From Algisphaera sp039180025 (GTDB lineage Bacteria > Planctomycetota > Phycisphaerae > Phycisphaerales > Phycisphaeraceae): DNA of 64,000 nt. Below, one piece after another: positions 42,661-51,631 of this stretch (positions are counted from its first letter, which is position 1; each line of letters begins with the position of its first letter). The stretch covers positions 30,195-94,194 of the forward strand of contig JBCDDZ010000008.1 in NCBI GenBank assembly GCA_039180025.1, given 5' to 3'. The position numbers and the translations under genes are program-made. Under the pieces are notes generated by a model. The model searched no databases, was not told the DNA's origin, and was given only the letters and a program-made list of their open reading frames with translations.

Positions 42661-44664
42661 TCAGTTTCGGGGGCGGGCGATGCGGGTGGGGGAGGGATTG
42701 GCTCTGCGGGTTTCGAGGTAGCGTTGGAGCAGCTGGGCTTGTTGGCGGGTTTGGTCCGGGCTGGGCGGTTCGTCGCCGGGGCGGGGCACGAGTTGCTGGC
42801 GGAGCTGCCGGGCGTGGGTTTCGTCTCGCTGCTGGAGCACCACGCGGGCGGCGTCGCGGAGTTGGTGTTCGACCGGCTCAAGCTCGTCGGCGGCGGGCCG
42901 ATCCGGGGCGGCGAGGGGGAGAGCGAGGTCGAGTTCATGGTCGGCGGTGGTGGCGAGCTGGATCAGCTCGTGTTCCCCACGCTCGGCCAGGTTGCCCAGC
43001 AATCCGGCCAAGCTCAGGGGCCGGCCTTGGGCCAGCACGTCGTAGACCTCGGCGTACAGTCGGCGGTGGGCGGCATGGTTCATCTCGGCGGGCGAGATGG
43101 CCTGATCGAGGTTCGATCCATCTTCCAGCGTGACTTGGAACAACTCGGGGTGCCGTACAAGTGCCGCGATAAACCGTCTTTCTGCCTTTCCGACTGCCTG
43201 AAGTCTAGACCGAGATTCGCCGATCGCAAGCGGATTATGAACATCATTTTCGTCGGCGTTTTCCGCGTTCTCAACCCTGCCCGGAGCGACACTATCGGCC
43301 GGTAACCCGCCCGACTCCATAGACCGAGAAGAACGCGGCGATCTTCGTTTTAGCTGGTCGTCGATCGCCTGCTCACTCATATGCAGCATCCGGGCCAGCC
43401 GACTCACCACGAACGCCCGCCGCACGCCGCCCATGCGAGTCAGCCCCAGCTCGACGAGCTGATTCATGAACCCCTCCGTCACCCGCTGACGGCCCGTCAC
43501 CGTATCCGCATCATCCAAACGAGACTGAACCCGCGCGAAAGCGAAACCCAAAGCGTCCTCGGCCTGATCCAGAACCGCGTTCCACGCCTCCATCCCCCCT
43601 GCCTGGAGCAGTTCGTCGGGGTCCTGGCCCCCCGGGAGGACGGCAATACTTACATCCAGGTCGCCGGTGAGGAATACTTCGACGGCGCGGTCGGCGGCTT
43701 TCTGCCCCGCCGCGTCGCCGTCCATCACCAAGACAACCTGCTCGCAGTAGCGGCGGAGTTCGCGGACGTGTTCCGCGGTCAGCGCCGTCCCCAGCGCGGC
43801 AACGACGTTGCGGGCCCCGGCCTGGTGGCAGGCAATCACGTCGGTGTAGCCTTCAACGATCACGGCGGTTTTGGCGTCGATGATCGGTTTTTTCGCGGCG
43901 TGCAGACCGTAGAGCGTGGCGGATTTATTGAAAAGCGGGGTTTCGGGCGAGTTGAGGTATTTTGGCTCGTCCTCCTCGCGGAGCTTCCGTCCGCCGAAGG
44001 CGATGGGCCGACCGATCGCGTCGAAGATGGGAAAGATCAGGCGGTGCCGCAGGAAGTCGAAATCCCCGCCGCCGGTTTTGCGCGGCCGGATCAGGCTCGC
44101 CGACTCAAGACCCGACCGATCCCACCCCTTCTCACGGGCCATGGTGACCAGGCCGTCCCAGCGGTCCGGGGCGTAGCCGAGCCCGAACGTCTCGATCATC
44201 TCGGCCGACACCCCGCGGCGTTCGAGATAGGCCCGGGCTTCGCCGCCGTGCGTTTCGTGTTTAAGCAGGGCTTTGTAAAAACTAACCGCCAGGTCGTTCG
44301 CCGCCGCGATCCGCTTGCGCTGCGAAGGTCCTTCGGATTCGGTTGCGTCGGCTCGGCCGTCGGGACGCCAGGGCGTGAGTTCAATCCCCGCGCGTTCGGC
44401 GAGGTATTTGAGCGCTTCGACAAATCCCATCTTGTGATAGTTCATCACGAACGAGAACGCGTCGCCCCCCGCGCCGCAGGAAAAACACTTATAAATCTGC
44501 TTCTGCGGGCTGACCTGCATGGAAGGCGATTTGTCGTCGTGGAACGGGCACAGCCCGGCGAATTCCTTGCCTTTGGGGCGGAGGTTCACCTGCTCGCCGA
44601 TCAGGCGGACCAGATCGGTGGCCGCCTGAACTTTTTCTTTATCGCCGTTGTCTCGGAAGGTCAT
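42661..44664 (-). CDS. dnaG: DNA primase DnaG
   Basis: Makes RNA primers for DNA replication. The 667-residue protein has the zinc-binding domain (Cys39, His42, Cys60, Cys63 in LCPFHDDKSPSM...YKCFSCGAGGDAFSF), the RNAP-like core with YLNSPETPLFNKSATLYGL, and the TOPRIM domain VIVEGYTDVIACHQAG...VVLVMDGDAAGQKA. The C-terminal helicase-interacting part is divergent and ends in an Arg-rich tail. A perfect inverted repeat lies nine bases before the start codon. rpoD is the next gene downstream. Confidence 0.97.
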   Translation of the reverse strand: MTFRDNGDKEKVQAATDLVRLIGEQVNLRPKGKEFAGLCPFHDDKSPSMQVSPQKQIYKCFSCGAGGDAFSFVMNYHKMGFVEALKYLAERAGIELTPWRPDGRADATESEGPSQRKRIAAANDLAVSFYKALLKHETHGGEARAYLERRGVSAEMIETFGLGYAPDRWDGLVTMAREKGWDRSGLESASLIRPRKTGGGDFDFLRHRLIFPIFDAIGRPIAFGGRKLREEDEPKYLNSPETPLFNKSATLYGLHAAKKPIIDAKTAVIVEGYTDVIACHQAGARNVVAALGTALTAEHVRELRRYCEQVVLVMDGDAAGQKAADRAVEVFLTGDLDVSIAVLPGGQDPDELLQAGGMEAWNAVLDQAEDALGFAFARVQSRLDDADTVTGRQRVTEGFMNQLVELGLTRMGGVRRAFVVSRLARMLHMSEQAIDDQLKRRSPRSSRSMESGGLPADSVAPGRVENAENADENDVHNPLAIGESRSRLQAVGKAERRFIAALVRHPELFQVTLEDGSNLDQAISPAEMNHAAHRRLYAEVYDVLAQGRPLSLAGLLGNLAERGEHELIQLATTADHELDLALPLAAPDRPAADELEPVEHQLRDAARVVLQQRDETHARQLRQQLVPRPGDEPPSPDQTRQQAQLLQRYLETRRANPSPTRIARPRN

Positions 44665-44672
44665 GTCACACC

Positions 44673-44695
44673 CCGTTCAGCCTGGACCTGAACGG
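44673..44695 (-). promoter_or_regulatory. Hairpin directly upstream of the dnaG start
   Basis: CCGTTCAG at 44673-44680 and CTGAACGG at 44688-44695 form a perfect eight-base stem with a seven-base loop, nine bases before the dnaG ATG on the minus strand, where the ribosome-binding site would lie. It could hinder translation, or be an operator or an mRNA-processing site as in the rpsU-dnaG-rpoD operon of E. coli. No U-tract follows, so termination is unlikely. Confidence 0.5.
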
Positions 44696-45068
44696 CTCAC
44701 CACCGACGCAGCCACCTCATTCGTTTTTCGGGTTGCCGCGTCGCTGGAGTCTACGCCCCGGGGTAGGGCGAGCTGTGGGGGGGCGAGTCGAGCTCAATCC
44801 GGGGCCGTCGTATGCGGGTAGGCGGCGTCGTCCGTGGCTCGGGTCCCGCGGGGGATCGTGCGCTGGTTTGTGGTTCCGAATCCGGGACTAACCTTGCCCG
44901 GCGGACCGCGGAAAACCGTTCATCCATGGAAGTGTTGCGCTTGAACCGGGAAAGTCAACCTGAACCGGCCAACGTCCCGTAAAAATTGGTTCCAAACCCA
45001 ACCGAGCCTGCATCCTTGGTAAGGCCCGTTTATTTTTCCGATCTAGCATCTCGGCATCGGTACCAGGC
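44696..45068. other. Long intergenic region between rpmB and dnaG, no gene recognised
   Basis: About 370 bases upstream of dnaG, downstream of the rpmB stop. I searched by eye for SRP RNA, RNase P RNA and tmRNA signatures and found none. The half near 44900-45050 is lower in GC and could hold the dnaG-rpoD promoter, but no convincing paired -35/-10 is visible. Confidence 0.4.
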
Positions 45069-45338
45069 CTAGTTGGCCGTTTCGGGCTTGTAGGCGTATT
45101 TCCGTTTGAGCGGTTTCACGATCAGCCCCATACGGATGGCTTTGGCCGAGGCTTTGACCTTGCGGACGCTGCCGTCTTCCATGACCGCGTTCACGGTCTG
45201 GATATTGGGCTTGAAGGTCCGTTTGGTCTTGCCGGTGATTTTGGTCCCGACGCCGCCGAGGTACTTCTTTTTACCGCGTAGGGTGTACTGGAAGCCGGTG
45301 CCGGTGCGTCGGCCGGTAAATTCGCAAACTCGAGGCAT
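45069..45338 (-). CDS. rpmB: 50S ribosomal protein L28
   Basis: A small basic large-subunit protein. The 89 residues begin MPRVCEFTGRRTGTGFQYTLRGKKKYLGGVGTK, a recognisable L28 N-terminus, followed by RTFKPNIQTVNAV (the RRFxPNLQxV motif) and KVKASAKAIRMGLIVKP. It is longer than many L28 proteins at the C-terminus (KRKYAYKPETAN). The zinc-binding CxxC is reduced to a single cysteine, a C-minus form. An in-frame extension upstream to 45539 is not conserved. Transcribed alone on the minus strand. Confidence 0.93.
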   Translation of the reverse strand: MPRVCEFTGRRTGTGFQYTLRGKKKYLGGVGTKITGKTKRTFKPNIQTVNAVMEDGSVRKVKASAKAIRMGLIVKPLKRKYAYKPETAN

Positions 45339-45570
45339 GGCAACAACCTTGCAGATCGAAAGGAAAGACGGTTTATTCAGCACGGCCGACATCGGCCGAG
45401 CCACATAAAATAGCGATCCCGGCGTTCTTACGCAAATCGATCCCCCGAGCATCTCCCCGCGTACCCAACCACCGGGCAGACGGTTACAGGATGCTGCCTG
45501 CCCACCTACCAATTTATCTATCGTAGAAGCTCGCCCCAATATATTCCGTAAGTCAATTCATGAATTACAC
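45339..45570. other. Upstream region of rpmB
   Basis: 232 bases between the STAS gene and rpmB, both on the minus strand. A short GGCCGA/TCGGCC stem (about 45387-45402) occurs some 50 bases before the rpmB start and could be part of a leader. No gene is seen. Confidence 0.35.
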
Positions 45571-45912
45571 TTAACGCATATCCCTCGCGGCCGCGTCGAT
45601 ACTCGGGTACAGCCCCATCACCTTGTCGAGTTGAATCACGCTCAAGACATCGGCGACCACGCCCTGAACGTTCGCCAGCCGGACCTCTCCGCCACGGGCT
45701 TTGAGTCGTGACTGCATGCGGACCAGCAGCCCCAGGCCCAGCGACGAGATCGACTCGAGCTTGCCGCAGTCGATCACCAGTTTGTTGAACTCGCCGGTGA
45801 GTTCACGGTCCAGGGTTTCTTCCAACGGCTTGACGTCGTTGGCGCCCATCGACCCGCTGATCATGACCACCTTGAGGTCTTCGCCGTGGGGGTAGGTCTG
45901 AATATTAATCAT
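45571..45912 (-). CDS. STAS-domain anti-sigma factor antagonist
   Basis: A 113-residue single STAS domain of the SpoIIAA type, which binds or releases a serine-kinase anti-sigma factor. MISGSMGANDVKPLEETLDREL begins the fold; LVIDCGKLESISSLGLGLLVRMQSRLKARGGEVRLANVQGVVADVL contains the phospho-acceptor Ser-Ser pair in ESISSLG, the regulatory position in SpoIIAA. The remainder matches well. The ATG at 45912 is chosen; the very long antisense frame upstream overlaps hflX. The cognate kinase and sigma factor are not in the window. Divergent from hflX by 99 bases. Confidence 0.9.
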   Translation of the reverse strand: MINIQTYPHGEDLKVVMISGSMGANDVKPLEETLDRELTGEFNKLVIDCGKLESISSLGLGLLVRMQSRLKARGGEVRLANVQGVVADVLSVIQLDKVMGLYPSIDAAARDMR

Positions 45913-46011
45913 CTTGGTTGAGCTCTCAAAAAACGCGGAACAAGGAACCAGCACTGTAATCGATAACGCTCCGGCCGTGTCCGCCGCGCCGGTTCGGCTA
46001 CACTCCCCGGA

Positions 46012-47352
46012 ATGGAAACCGGCCAACGCGAACAACTTGCCGTCGCCTCGGAGCGGGCCGTCCTGGTGGCCTGCCTCCTGCCCGAAACCAAGGTCAACCC
46101 CCACGATCCGCTCGACGAGCTGCGCGCCCTCGCGGCGACGGCCGGCGCGGTGGTGGTCGACGAGATGCTCCAGAAACGGCAAAAACCATCCGCCAAAACC
46201 TTTTTGGGCAAAGGCAAGGTCGCCGAGCTCGCCGAGCGCGTCAAGCTCCACGAGGCCGAGGTCGTGATCGTCGAAAACGACCTGTCGCCGTCCCAGATCG
46301 GCAACATCGAGAAGGTCTGTGAGGTCAAGGTCCTCGACCGCTCGGAGCTGATCCTCGATATCTTCGCCGCCCGCGCGCAGACCCACGAAGCCCGGCTGCA
46401 GGTCGAACTCGCGCAGCTCGAATACACCTACCCCCGTCTCCGGGCCATGTGGACCCACCTCGAACGCATCGCCGGCGGCGCCCCCGCGGGCATCGGCACC
46501 CGCGGGCCCGGCGAGCAGCAGCTCGAGATCGACCGCCGGATCGTTCAGCGTAAAAAGTCGCTCCTCAAAAAAGAGATCGCCAACCTCCAGTCCCGCAAAA
46601 CCCGCGAGGTCGAGTCGCGGAACAACGACCACTTCACCGTCGGGCTGGTGGGCTACACCAACGCCGGCAAGTCCACCCTTTTCAATACCGTCACCCACGC
46701 CGAGGCTTACGTCGCCGACCAGCTCTTCGCGACCCTCTCCACCCGCACCCGCGAATGGAAGCTGGGCCACGGCGATGTCGTCATGCTTTCCGATACCGTC
46801 GGCTTCGTCCGCGACCTGCCGCACCACCTGGTCGCCTCGTTCAAAGCCACCCTCGAAGAGGCGGTCCATTCCGACCTGCTGCTCCTGGTGCTCGACGTTG
46901 CGGACCCCCACTGCCTGCGTCAGCTCCACACCGTCACGCAGGTGCTCGACGATATCGGCGCGACCAAACAAACCCGCGTCCTCGTGCTGAACAAGATCGA
47001 CAAGGTCGACCACAACGCCGACCTCCTGCTGCTGCAAAAACAGCACCCCGATGCCGTCGCCGTCTCCGCCGCCACCGGCCGCAACCTCGACGACCTGGTC
47101 GAAACCGTCCGCGACCATCTCCACGGCGGTGTCGTCACCGTGACCCTCACCGTGGACCAGGCCGACGGCAAAGCGCTCACTTTCCTCGAAAACCGCGCTG
47201 CGGTACTCGAGCGCGACTACGGCGAACTCAGCGACGTGGTGAAGCTCACCGTCCGTATCGGACGCCGGCAACTCGACCAACTCCAAGCCATGGGCACCTC
47301 GGCACTCCTGCCCGAGGCCTACCTGGACGCCCCCTCGGGCTGGAGCCGGTGA
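46012..47352 (+). CDS. hflX: GTPase HflX
   Basis: Ribosome-associated GTPase that splits stalled or hibernating ribosomes under stress. The 446-residue protein has the N-terminal HflX domain (DEMLQKRQKPSAKTFLGKGKVAELAE), the glycine-rich linker IAGGAPAGIGTRGPGEQQLEIDRR, a coiled helix, and the GTPase domain with G1 GYTNAGKST (residues 214-222), G3 DTVGFVRDLPHHLV and G4 NKIDK. A C-terminal domain follows. Start at the ATG of METGQREQLAV. Divergent from the STAS gene. All nucleotide-binding motifs are intact. Confidence 0.96.
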   Translation: METGQREQLAVASERAVLVACLLPETKVNPHDPLDELRALAATAGAVVVDEMLQKRQKPSAKTFLGKGKVAELAERVKLHEAEVVIVENDLSPSQIGNIEKVCEVKVLDRSELILDIFAARAQTHEARLQVELAQLEYTYPRLRAMWTHLERIAGGAPAGIGTRGPGEQQLEIDRRIVQRKKSLLKKEIANLQSRKTREVESRNNDHFTVGLVGYTNAGKSTLFNTVTHAEAYVADQLFATLSTRTREWKLGHGDVVMLSDTVGFVRDLPHHLVASFKATLEEAVHSDLLLLVLDVADPHCLRQLHTVTQVLDDIGATKQTRVLVLNKIDKVDHNADLLLLQKQHPDAVAVSAATGRNLDDLVETVRDHLHGGVVTVTLTVDQADGKALTFLENRAAVLERDYGELSDVVKLTVRIGRRQLDQLQAMGTSALLPEAYLDAPSGWSR

Positions 47353-47584
47353 CCGCCTGATATCGTCAATCGTTTCCGGAGGTCCGAAAACCCTGCACAG
47401 GTTCAATTCCGGCCCCAAAATCCGCAGTATTACAGAGTTAAGCCCGGTCGCGCTAAAGCCGGACGCGGGATCGTAGGATAACTCCCGGGGGTCCCCGCCG
47501 CTCCGTAGCGCATGGCTGCACGGTGTCGAGAGGTAGCGAGGGGCTCACCCAGCTTTACTTTTCGATATCCGCACGAGCCACTCC

Positions 47585-48697
47585 ATGTCCAATCCGATCT
47601 CTCCTGCCCCTGCCGTCGATGACCACAGCCCCGAGCACATCGCCCGCCTGGCCGAAAGCCTGATGGATGGCCTGGGCGATGCCCTGAAGCAGATCGGTAA
47701 AGTTAACGAAGAAACCCGGATGCTCTCGTTCAACGCCGCGATCGAAGCCGCCCGAGCCGGCGGTTCGTCGGGTAAGGCCTTCGGGATCGTGGCCGAGGCG
47801 ATCCGTGGCCTCTCCGACCGTACCGCCGACGTCGCCGGCACGATGAGTCAGCAGACCGGCAGCGTAACCCGTGAACTCCGCGAATCGCTCGATGCGCTGG
47901 CCAAAGACGTACGCGGCATCCGGCTGACCGATCTGGCCCTCACCCACATCGACCTGATCGACCGCAACCTCTTCGAACGCTCCTGCGACGTGCGTTGGTG
48001 GGCCACCGACGCCAGCCTCGTCGATGCGCTGGGCCCGGGCACGCCCGGGGGCGGTTCCAGCGGGGCCGAGGCCGATCCCGACAAGCTTGCCTTCGCCTCT
48101 AAGCGTCTGGGCGTGATCCTCTCGGCTTACACCATCTACCACGACCTGGTTCTCGCCGATGCCACCGGTCGGATCATCGCCAACGGGAAACCCCATAAAT
48201 ACACTTCGCAAGGACAGAGCGTCGTCGACCGGCCCTGGTTCCGCGACGCCATGGCCAGTTCGTCCGGCGAAGATTACGCCTTCGAAACCCTCCATGAGTC
48301 GCCCCTGATCGAGCAGGAACGCACCCTCGCCTATTCGTGTGCCGTCCGCACCGGCGGCGAGGCCCACGGCCGACCCCTCGGCGTCTTGGGCATCCTTTTC
48401 GATTGGGACAGCCTCGCTCAAACGATCGTGAACGATCCCTCGCTGACCGAAGACGAAAAGCAGCGCAGCCGCTGCTGTATCGTCGATGACGACGGCCTGG
48501 TCCTCGCCGACTCCGAGGGCCGGATGCTCAAAGAGAAACTGCCTCTGCCCAACCTGCCTTCCGTACTCACCAAAGAAAACCACCACTTCACCACCACCCT
48601 CGACCAGAAGCCCACCGTGATTGCGCACGCCTACGCCCCGGGCTATGAAACGTACACCACGGGGTGGCACTCGCTGATTATCCAAACCCTCGCCTGA
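47585..48697 (+). CDS. Soluble MCP-tip protein with C-terminal Cache domain
   Basis: A 370-residue protein with unusual order. Residues about 15-105 form a helical hairpin with the conserved chemoreceptor tip (GKVNEETRMLSFNAAIEAARAGGSSGKAFGIVAEAIRGLSDRT), and residues about 130-350 form a Cache-like sensor: YTIYHDLVLADATGRIIANG, DRPWFRDAMAS and GVLGILFDWDSLAQ. There is no transmembrane span, signal peptide or HAMP. In ordinary chemoreceptors the sensor comes first and is outside the membrane. It should therefore be a cytoplasmic receptor feeding CheA/CheW. The 232-base upstream gap has no recognised control element. Confidence 0.8.
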   Translation: MSNPISPAPAVDDHSPEHIARLAESLMDGLGDALKQIGKVNEETRMLSFNAAIEAARAGGSSGKAFGIVAEAIRGLSDRTADVAGTMSQQTGSVTRELRESLDALAKDVRGIRLTDLALTHIDLIDRNLFERSCDVRWWATDASLVDALGPGTPGGGSSGAEADPDKLAFASKRLGVILSAYTIYHDLVLADATGRIIANGKPHKYTSQGQSVVDRPWFRDAMASSSGEDYAFETLHESPLIEQERTLAYSCAVRTGGEAHGRPLGVLGILFDWDSLAQTIVNDPSLTEDEKQRSRCCIVDDDGLVLADSEGRMLKEKLPLPNLPSVLTKENHHFTTTLDQKPTVIAHAYAPGYETYTTGWHSLIIQTLA

Positions 48698-48838
48698 CCA
48701 AAGCTTCGGCGCATTCCCGCGGAGAGCTCATCGGTTTGAGTCGCTCAAGCGTCGGCAAAAATCTGGTTGCCGTGAGGCGACATCGGCCGTGTTTCACCGC
48801 CATCGCACCGGCTATCCACCTGCCGCCCGGGGCACTTT

Positions 48839-49885
48839 TCATAAGTGCTTCAGCATCTGCTTCCATCCTTGCGCCGCGTAAAATCGGTGCCCCCCGTCGC
48901 CGACGATCAGGTGGCAGTGGTCTTCTGCGCCGGCGGCCTTATAGATCGCCTTGAGCTCGCGAAACGCTTTGCGGACCCCTTTGATCGGAAAATATTCGTC
49001 CTCCTGCCCCGTCACGACCACCACCGGCCGAGGCGCGAACAGCCCCAGCACGTCGCTCATCTCCGCGTCCAGCAGCAGCCCCGGAATGTAATTGTCCATA
49101 CAGTGCGGCAGCGCCATCACTGAATCGCGATAGGTACAAAACCCGCAGGAGGGCATCATCACCTTGACTCTCGAAAGCATCGCCCCGCTGAGCACGGAGA
49201 TCAGCCCGCCCCCAGAATTCCCCATCAACCCTAGCCGTTTCATATCCACATCGCCCCGCTCGGATAACAGGTCGATTGCGCGATCGACGTCGTACACCCG
49301 CTCCGCCGCCAGCGTCCGCCCGAGCATCAACGCCTGGCCCGACGCCTCGTAACAACTCAAATGCGGCGCGGAACTCAGGCTCGCCTCTTGCACCTGTTCC
49401 CGCCGTTGTCCGAAGCCCCGCTGCTCGATGCACAACGCGGCCACCCCCCTTTCCATACAGCCGATCGCAAAGTCCCGATCGCCCTGGACACTGACGGGCG
49501 TCACCTCGTCCTCGGCCGATACGCCGATCGACAGATGCATCCCCGTGCTGTGACCCTGCAAACAGATGAAAACCGCGGGCGGCCGCTCACCCGCCGCCGG
49601 CAAGCAGAGATAGCCCACCACGTCCGACCCCGGCTCGCTCGTGAACACTAGCTTCTCCACCGTCCCCGGCCCGAGCGGCCGCTTCCAGAGTGTCCGCACG
49701 TTCAGCGGCGTCTTGTCGCGCGGCATCCGGTCGTAACCCGACCGCTGCACGAGCTTCCGCCGCAGCCGGGTTTGCCAGCTTTTCAGGTCCGCGCTCTCCG
49801 CTTGCAAAGCAAAGGACATCGTCGGCACGTGCTCACGTACAAGGCGGGTGTGGACCTGAGACGGCGATAGATGAAGCTTTTTCAT
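48839..49885 (-). CDS. Alpha/beta hydrolase, acetyl-xylan-esterase/dienelactone-hydrolase-like
   Basis: A 348-residue serine hydrolase. The nucleophile elbow is LGLMGNSGGGLISVL (GxSxG with Ser near residue 220), the acid is in VTGQEDEYFPIKG, and the histidine in DGGHRFYAAQ. AVFICLQGHSTGMHLSIG lies before a large cap-like insertion. Family resemblance is to the abhydrolase_7/acetyl-xylan-esterase group; the substrate cannot be named. No signal peptide, so it acts in the cytoplasm. Start MKKLHLSPSQ is taken at 49885; a GTG directly in front is possible. It stands alone, convergent with the Cache protein. Confidence 0.8.
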   Translation of the reverse strand: MKKLHLSPSQVHTRLVREHVPTMSFALQAESADLKSWQTRLRRKLVQRSGYDRMPRDKTPLNVRTLWKRPLGPGTVEKLVFTSEPGSDVVGYLCLPAAGERPPAVFICLQGHSTGMHLSIGVSAEDEVTPVSVQGDRDFAIGCMERGVAALCIEQRGFGQRREQVQEASLSSAPHLSCYEASGQALMLGRTLAAERVYDVDRAIDLLSERGDVDMKRLGLMGNSGGGLISVLSGAMLSRVKVMMPSCGFCTYRDSVMALPHCMDNYIPGLLLDAEMSDVLGLFAPRPVVVVTGQEDEYFPIKGVRKAFRELKAIYKAAGAEDHCHLIVGDGGHRFYAAQGWKQMLKHL

Positions 49886-50064
49886 CACCTGAGTATAAAT
49901 CCGAAACTCACCCCGCAGCCATCCGGTGGCCCCGTACCCGTCTCGGGCAGCGGGCGGTCTACTTCATCGCAGCACCCGCTAACTCCGTTCCTTGCAGAGG
50001 ACCGGAAAACCCGGCCACCATCCTGAAGGGATCGACGGGTGAGGCGGTCGATACGAGGTCTGCT

Positions 50065-51477
50065 TCAGATATCGAAATACATGCAGAACTCATAGGGATG
50101 CGGACGCTGGCGGAGAGCCCGCACCTCTTCTTCGCGTTTGTACTGGACCCAGTAGCGGATCACGTCGTCGGTGAAAACACCGCCTTCGAGCAGATAGTCG
50201 TGGTCCGCCTCGAGCGCGTCGAGCGCATCGGACAAGTCCGCCGGCGTTTCGGGGATCGCCTGGGCCTCCGCCGGGTCCAGGTCGTACAGGTCCTGGTCAA
50301 GCGGGTCTCCCGGGTCGATTTGATTCTTGACCCCGTCGAGCGCCGCCATCAAAATCGCGGCGAACGCGAGGTAAGGGTTGCACGACGAGTCCGGGCAGCG
50401 GAATTCGAGCCGCCGCGTTTCGTCTTTCTGTGAATACTGCGGGATACGGATCGCGGCGCTGCGGTTGCGGGAGGAATACGTCAGATTCACCGGCGCTTCG
50501 AACCCGGGCACCAGCCGTTTGTAGCTGTTCGTGGTCGGGTTGGTGAACGCCAGTAGCGACCGCGCGTGTTTCAGAATCCCACCGATCGCGTGGAGCCCCA
50601 GGGGCGAGAACCCGCCGTACCGCTTGCCGGCGAAGAGGTTTTTCGAGCCTTTGTACAACGAAAAATGGGTATGCATCCCGCTGCCGCTGTCGCCGAACAA
50701 CGGCTTGGGCATAAACGTCGCGACCTTGCCGTGCCGGGCCGCCACGTTCTTCACCACATATTTATAAAGCATGCACGCGTCGGCCATCGGCAGCAGCTTC
50801 AGATACCGCAGGTCGATCTCCGCCTGCCCGCCCGTGGCTACCTCGTGGTGGTGGCACTCCACCGACAGCCCCATCGACTGCATGACCGCGGCCATCTCGC
50901 TCCGCAGGTTGTGCATCGTGTCCATCGGCGGGCACGGGAAATAGCCTTCCCGCTGGCGTACCTGGTTCCCCAGATTCCCCGGCCAATCCCGGCCGCGGTT
51001 CCACACCCCTTCCGCCGAATCGACCTCGTACACCGCCGAGTTGACCGTCTGGTCGTAGCGCACCCGATCAAACAGAAAAAACTCCATCTCCGGCCCAAAA
51101 TAGGCCGCGTCCGCCACCCCCAATTTTTTCAGATAACCCTCGGCCTTCTTCGCGATACTCCGCGGGTCCCGGCTGTACGACTTCTTCGTGACCGGGTCCT
51201 TGATGTCGCAGATCAGGCTCAGCGTGGGGCGCTCGTAAAACGGATCGACCTTGGCCGTATCCGCCACCGGCACGATCAGCATGTCGCTTTCGTTGATCGC
51301 CTGCCACCCCCGGATCGACGACCCGTCGAAACCAAACCCCTCGGCAAACGACGCCTCGACCAATTCCGAAACGGGGTACGTCGTGTGCTGCCAAAGCCCG
51401 GGAAAATCCATGAACCGGCAGTCGATGAATTCGACTTTTTGGGTCTTGACCAGTTGAAGCACTTGTTTCGGCGTCAT
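50065..51477 (-). CDS. glnA: Glutamine synthetase type I
   Basis: ATP-dependent amidation of glutamate. The 470-residue protein has the GS-I landmarks: FDGSSIRGWQAINESDM (beta-grasp domain end), YFGPEMEFFLFD (Mg2+-binding), VATGGQAEIDLRY, MPKPLFGDSGSGMHTHFS, and PVNLTYSSRNRSAAIRIP with the Arg loop. The adenylylation tyrosine is conserved (Tyr398 in QDLYDLDPAE), so it is the beta subtype controlled by an adenylyltransferase, which is not in the window. The ATG at 51477 (MTPKQVLQLVKTQ) is preferred to a TTG/GTG extension. Confidence 0.97.
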   Translation of the reverse strand: MTPKQVLQLVKTQKVEFIDCRFMDFPGLWQHTTYPVSELVEASFAEGFGFDGSSIRGWQAINESDMLIVPVADTAKVDPFYERPTLSLICDIKDPVTKKSYSRDPRSIAKKAEGYLKKLGVADAAYFGPEMEFFLFDRVRYDQTVNSAVYEVDSAEGVWNRGRDWPGNLGNQVRQREGYFPCPPMDTMHNLRSEMAAVMQSMGLSVECHHHEVATGGQAEIDLRYLKLLPMADACMLYKYVVKNVAARHGKVATFMPKPLFGDSGSGMHTHFSLYKGSKNLFAGKRYGGFSPLGLHAIGGILKHARSLLAFTNPTTNSYKRLVPGFEAPVNLTYSSRNRSAAIRIPQYSQKDETRRLEFRCPDSSCNPYLAFAAILMAALDGVKNQIDPGDPLDQDLYDLDPAEAQAIPETPADLSDALDALEADHDYLLEGGVFTDDVIRYWVQYKREEEVRALRQRPHPYEFCMYFDI

Positions 51478-51631
51478 AATGAAACTCCAAACCTCAACCA
51501 CGACTCGGCCGACGCCTCACCAGCATAGGTCGGCTGGCCGTCACCCCGCCACCGCCGGTCGCCAGGACTTCCCCCGCCAAAAAAACAAACCGCATGGGGT
51601 ACGCAACCGCCACCCCTCCGGGGCAGCGAAA

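Noticed and set aside
45913..47418. A long minus-strand frame extending the STAS protein to 615 residues
   Set aside because: Only the last 113 residues resemble a STAS protein; the rest is antisense to hflX and compositionally artificial.
47353..47584. Possible cyclic-di-GMP (GEMM-I) riboswitch upstream of the Cache protein
   Set aside because: Fragments such as GCACAGG and TAAAGCC are present, but the order and the tetraloop-receptor parts of the consensus are missing; no convincing fold.
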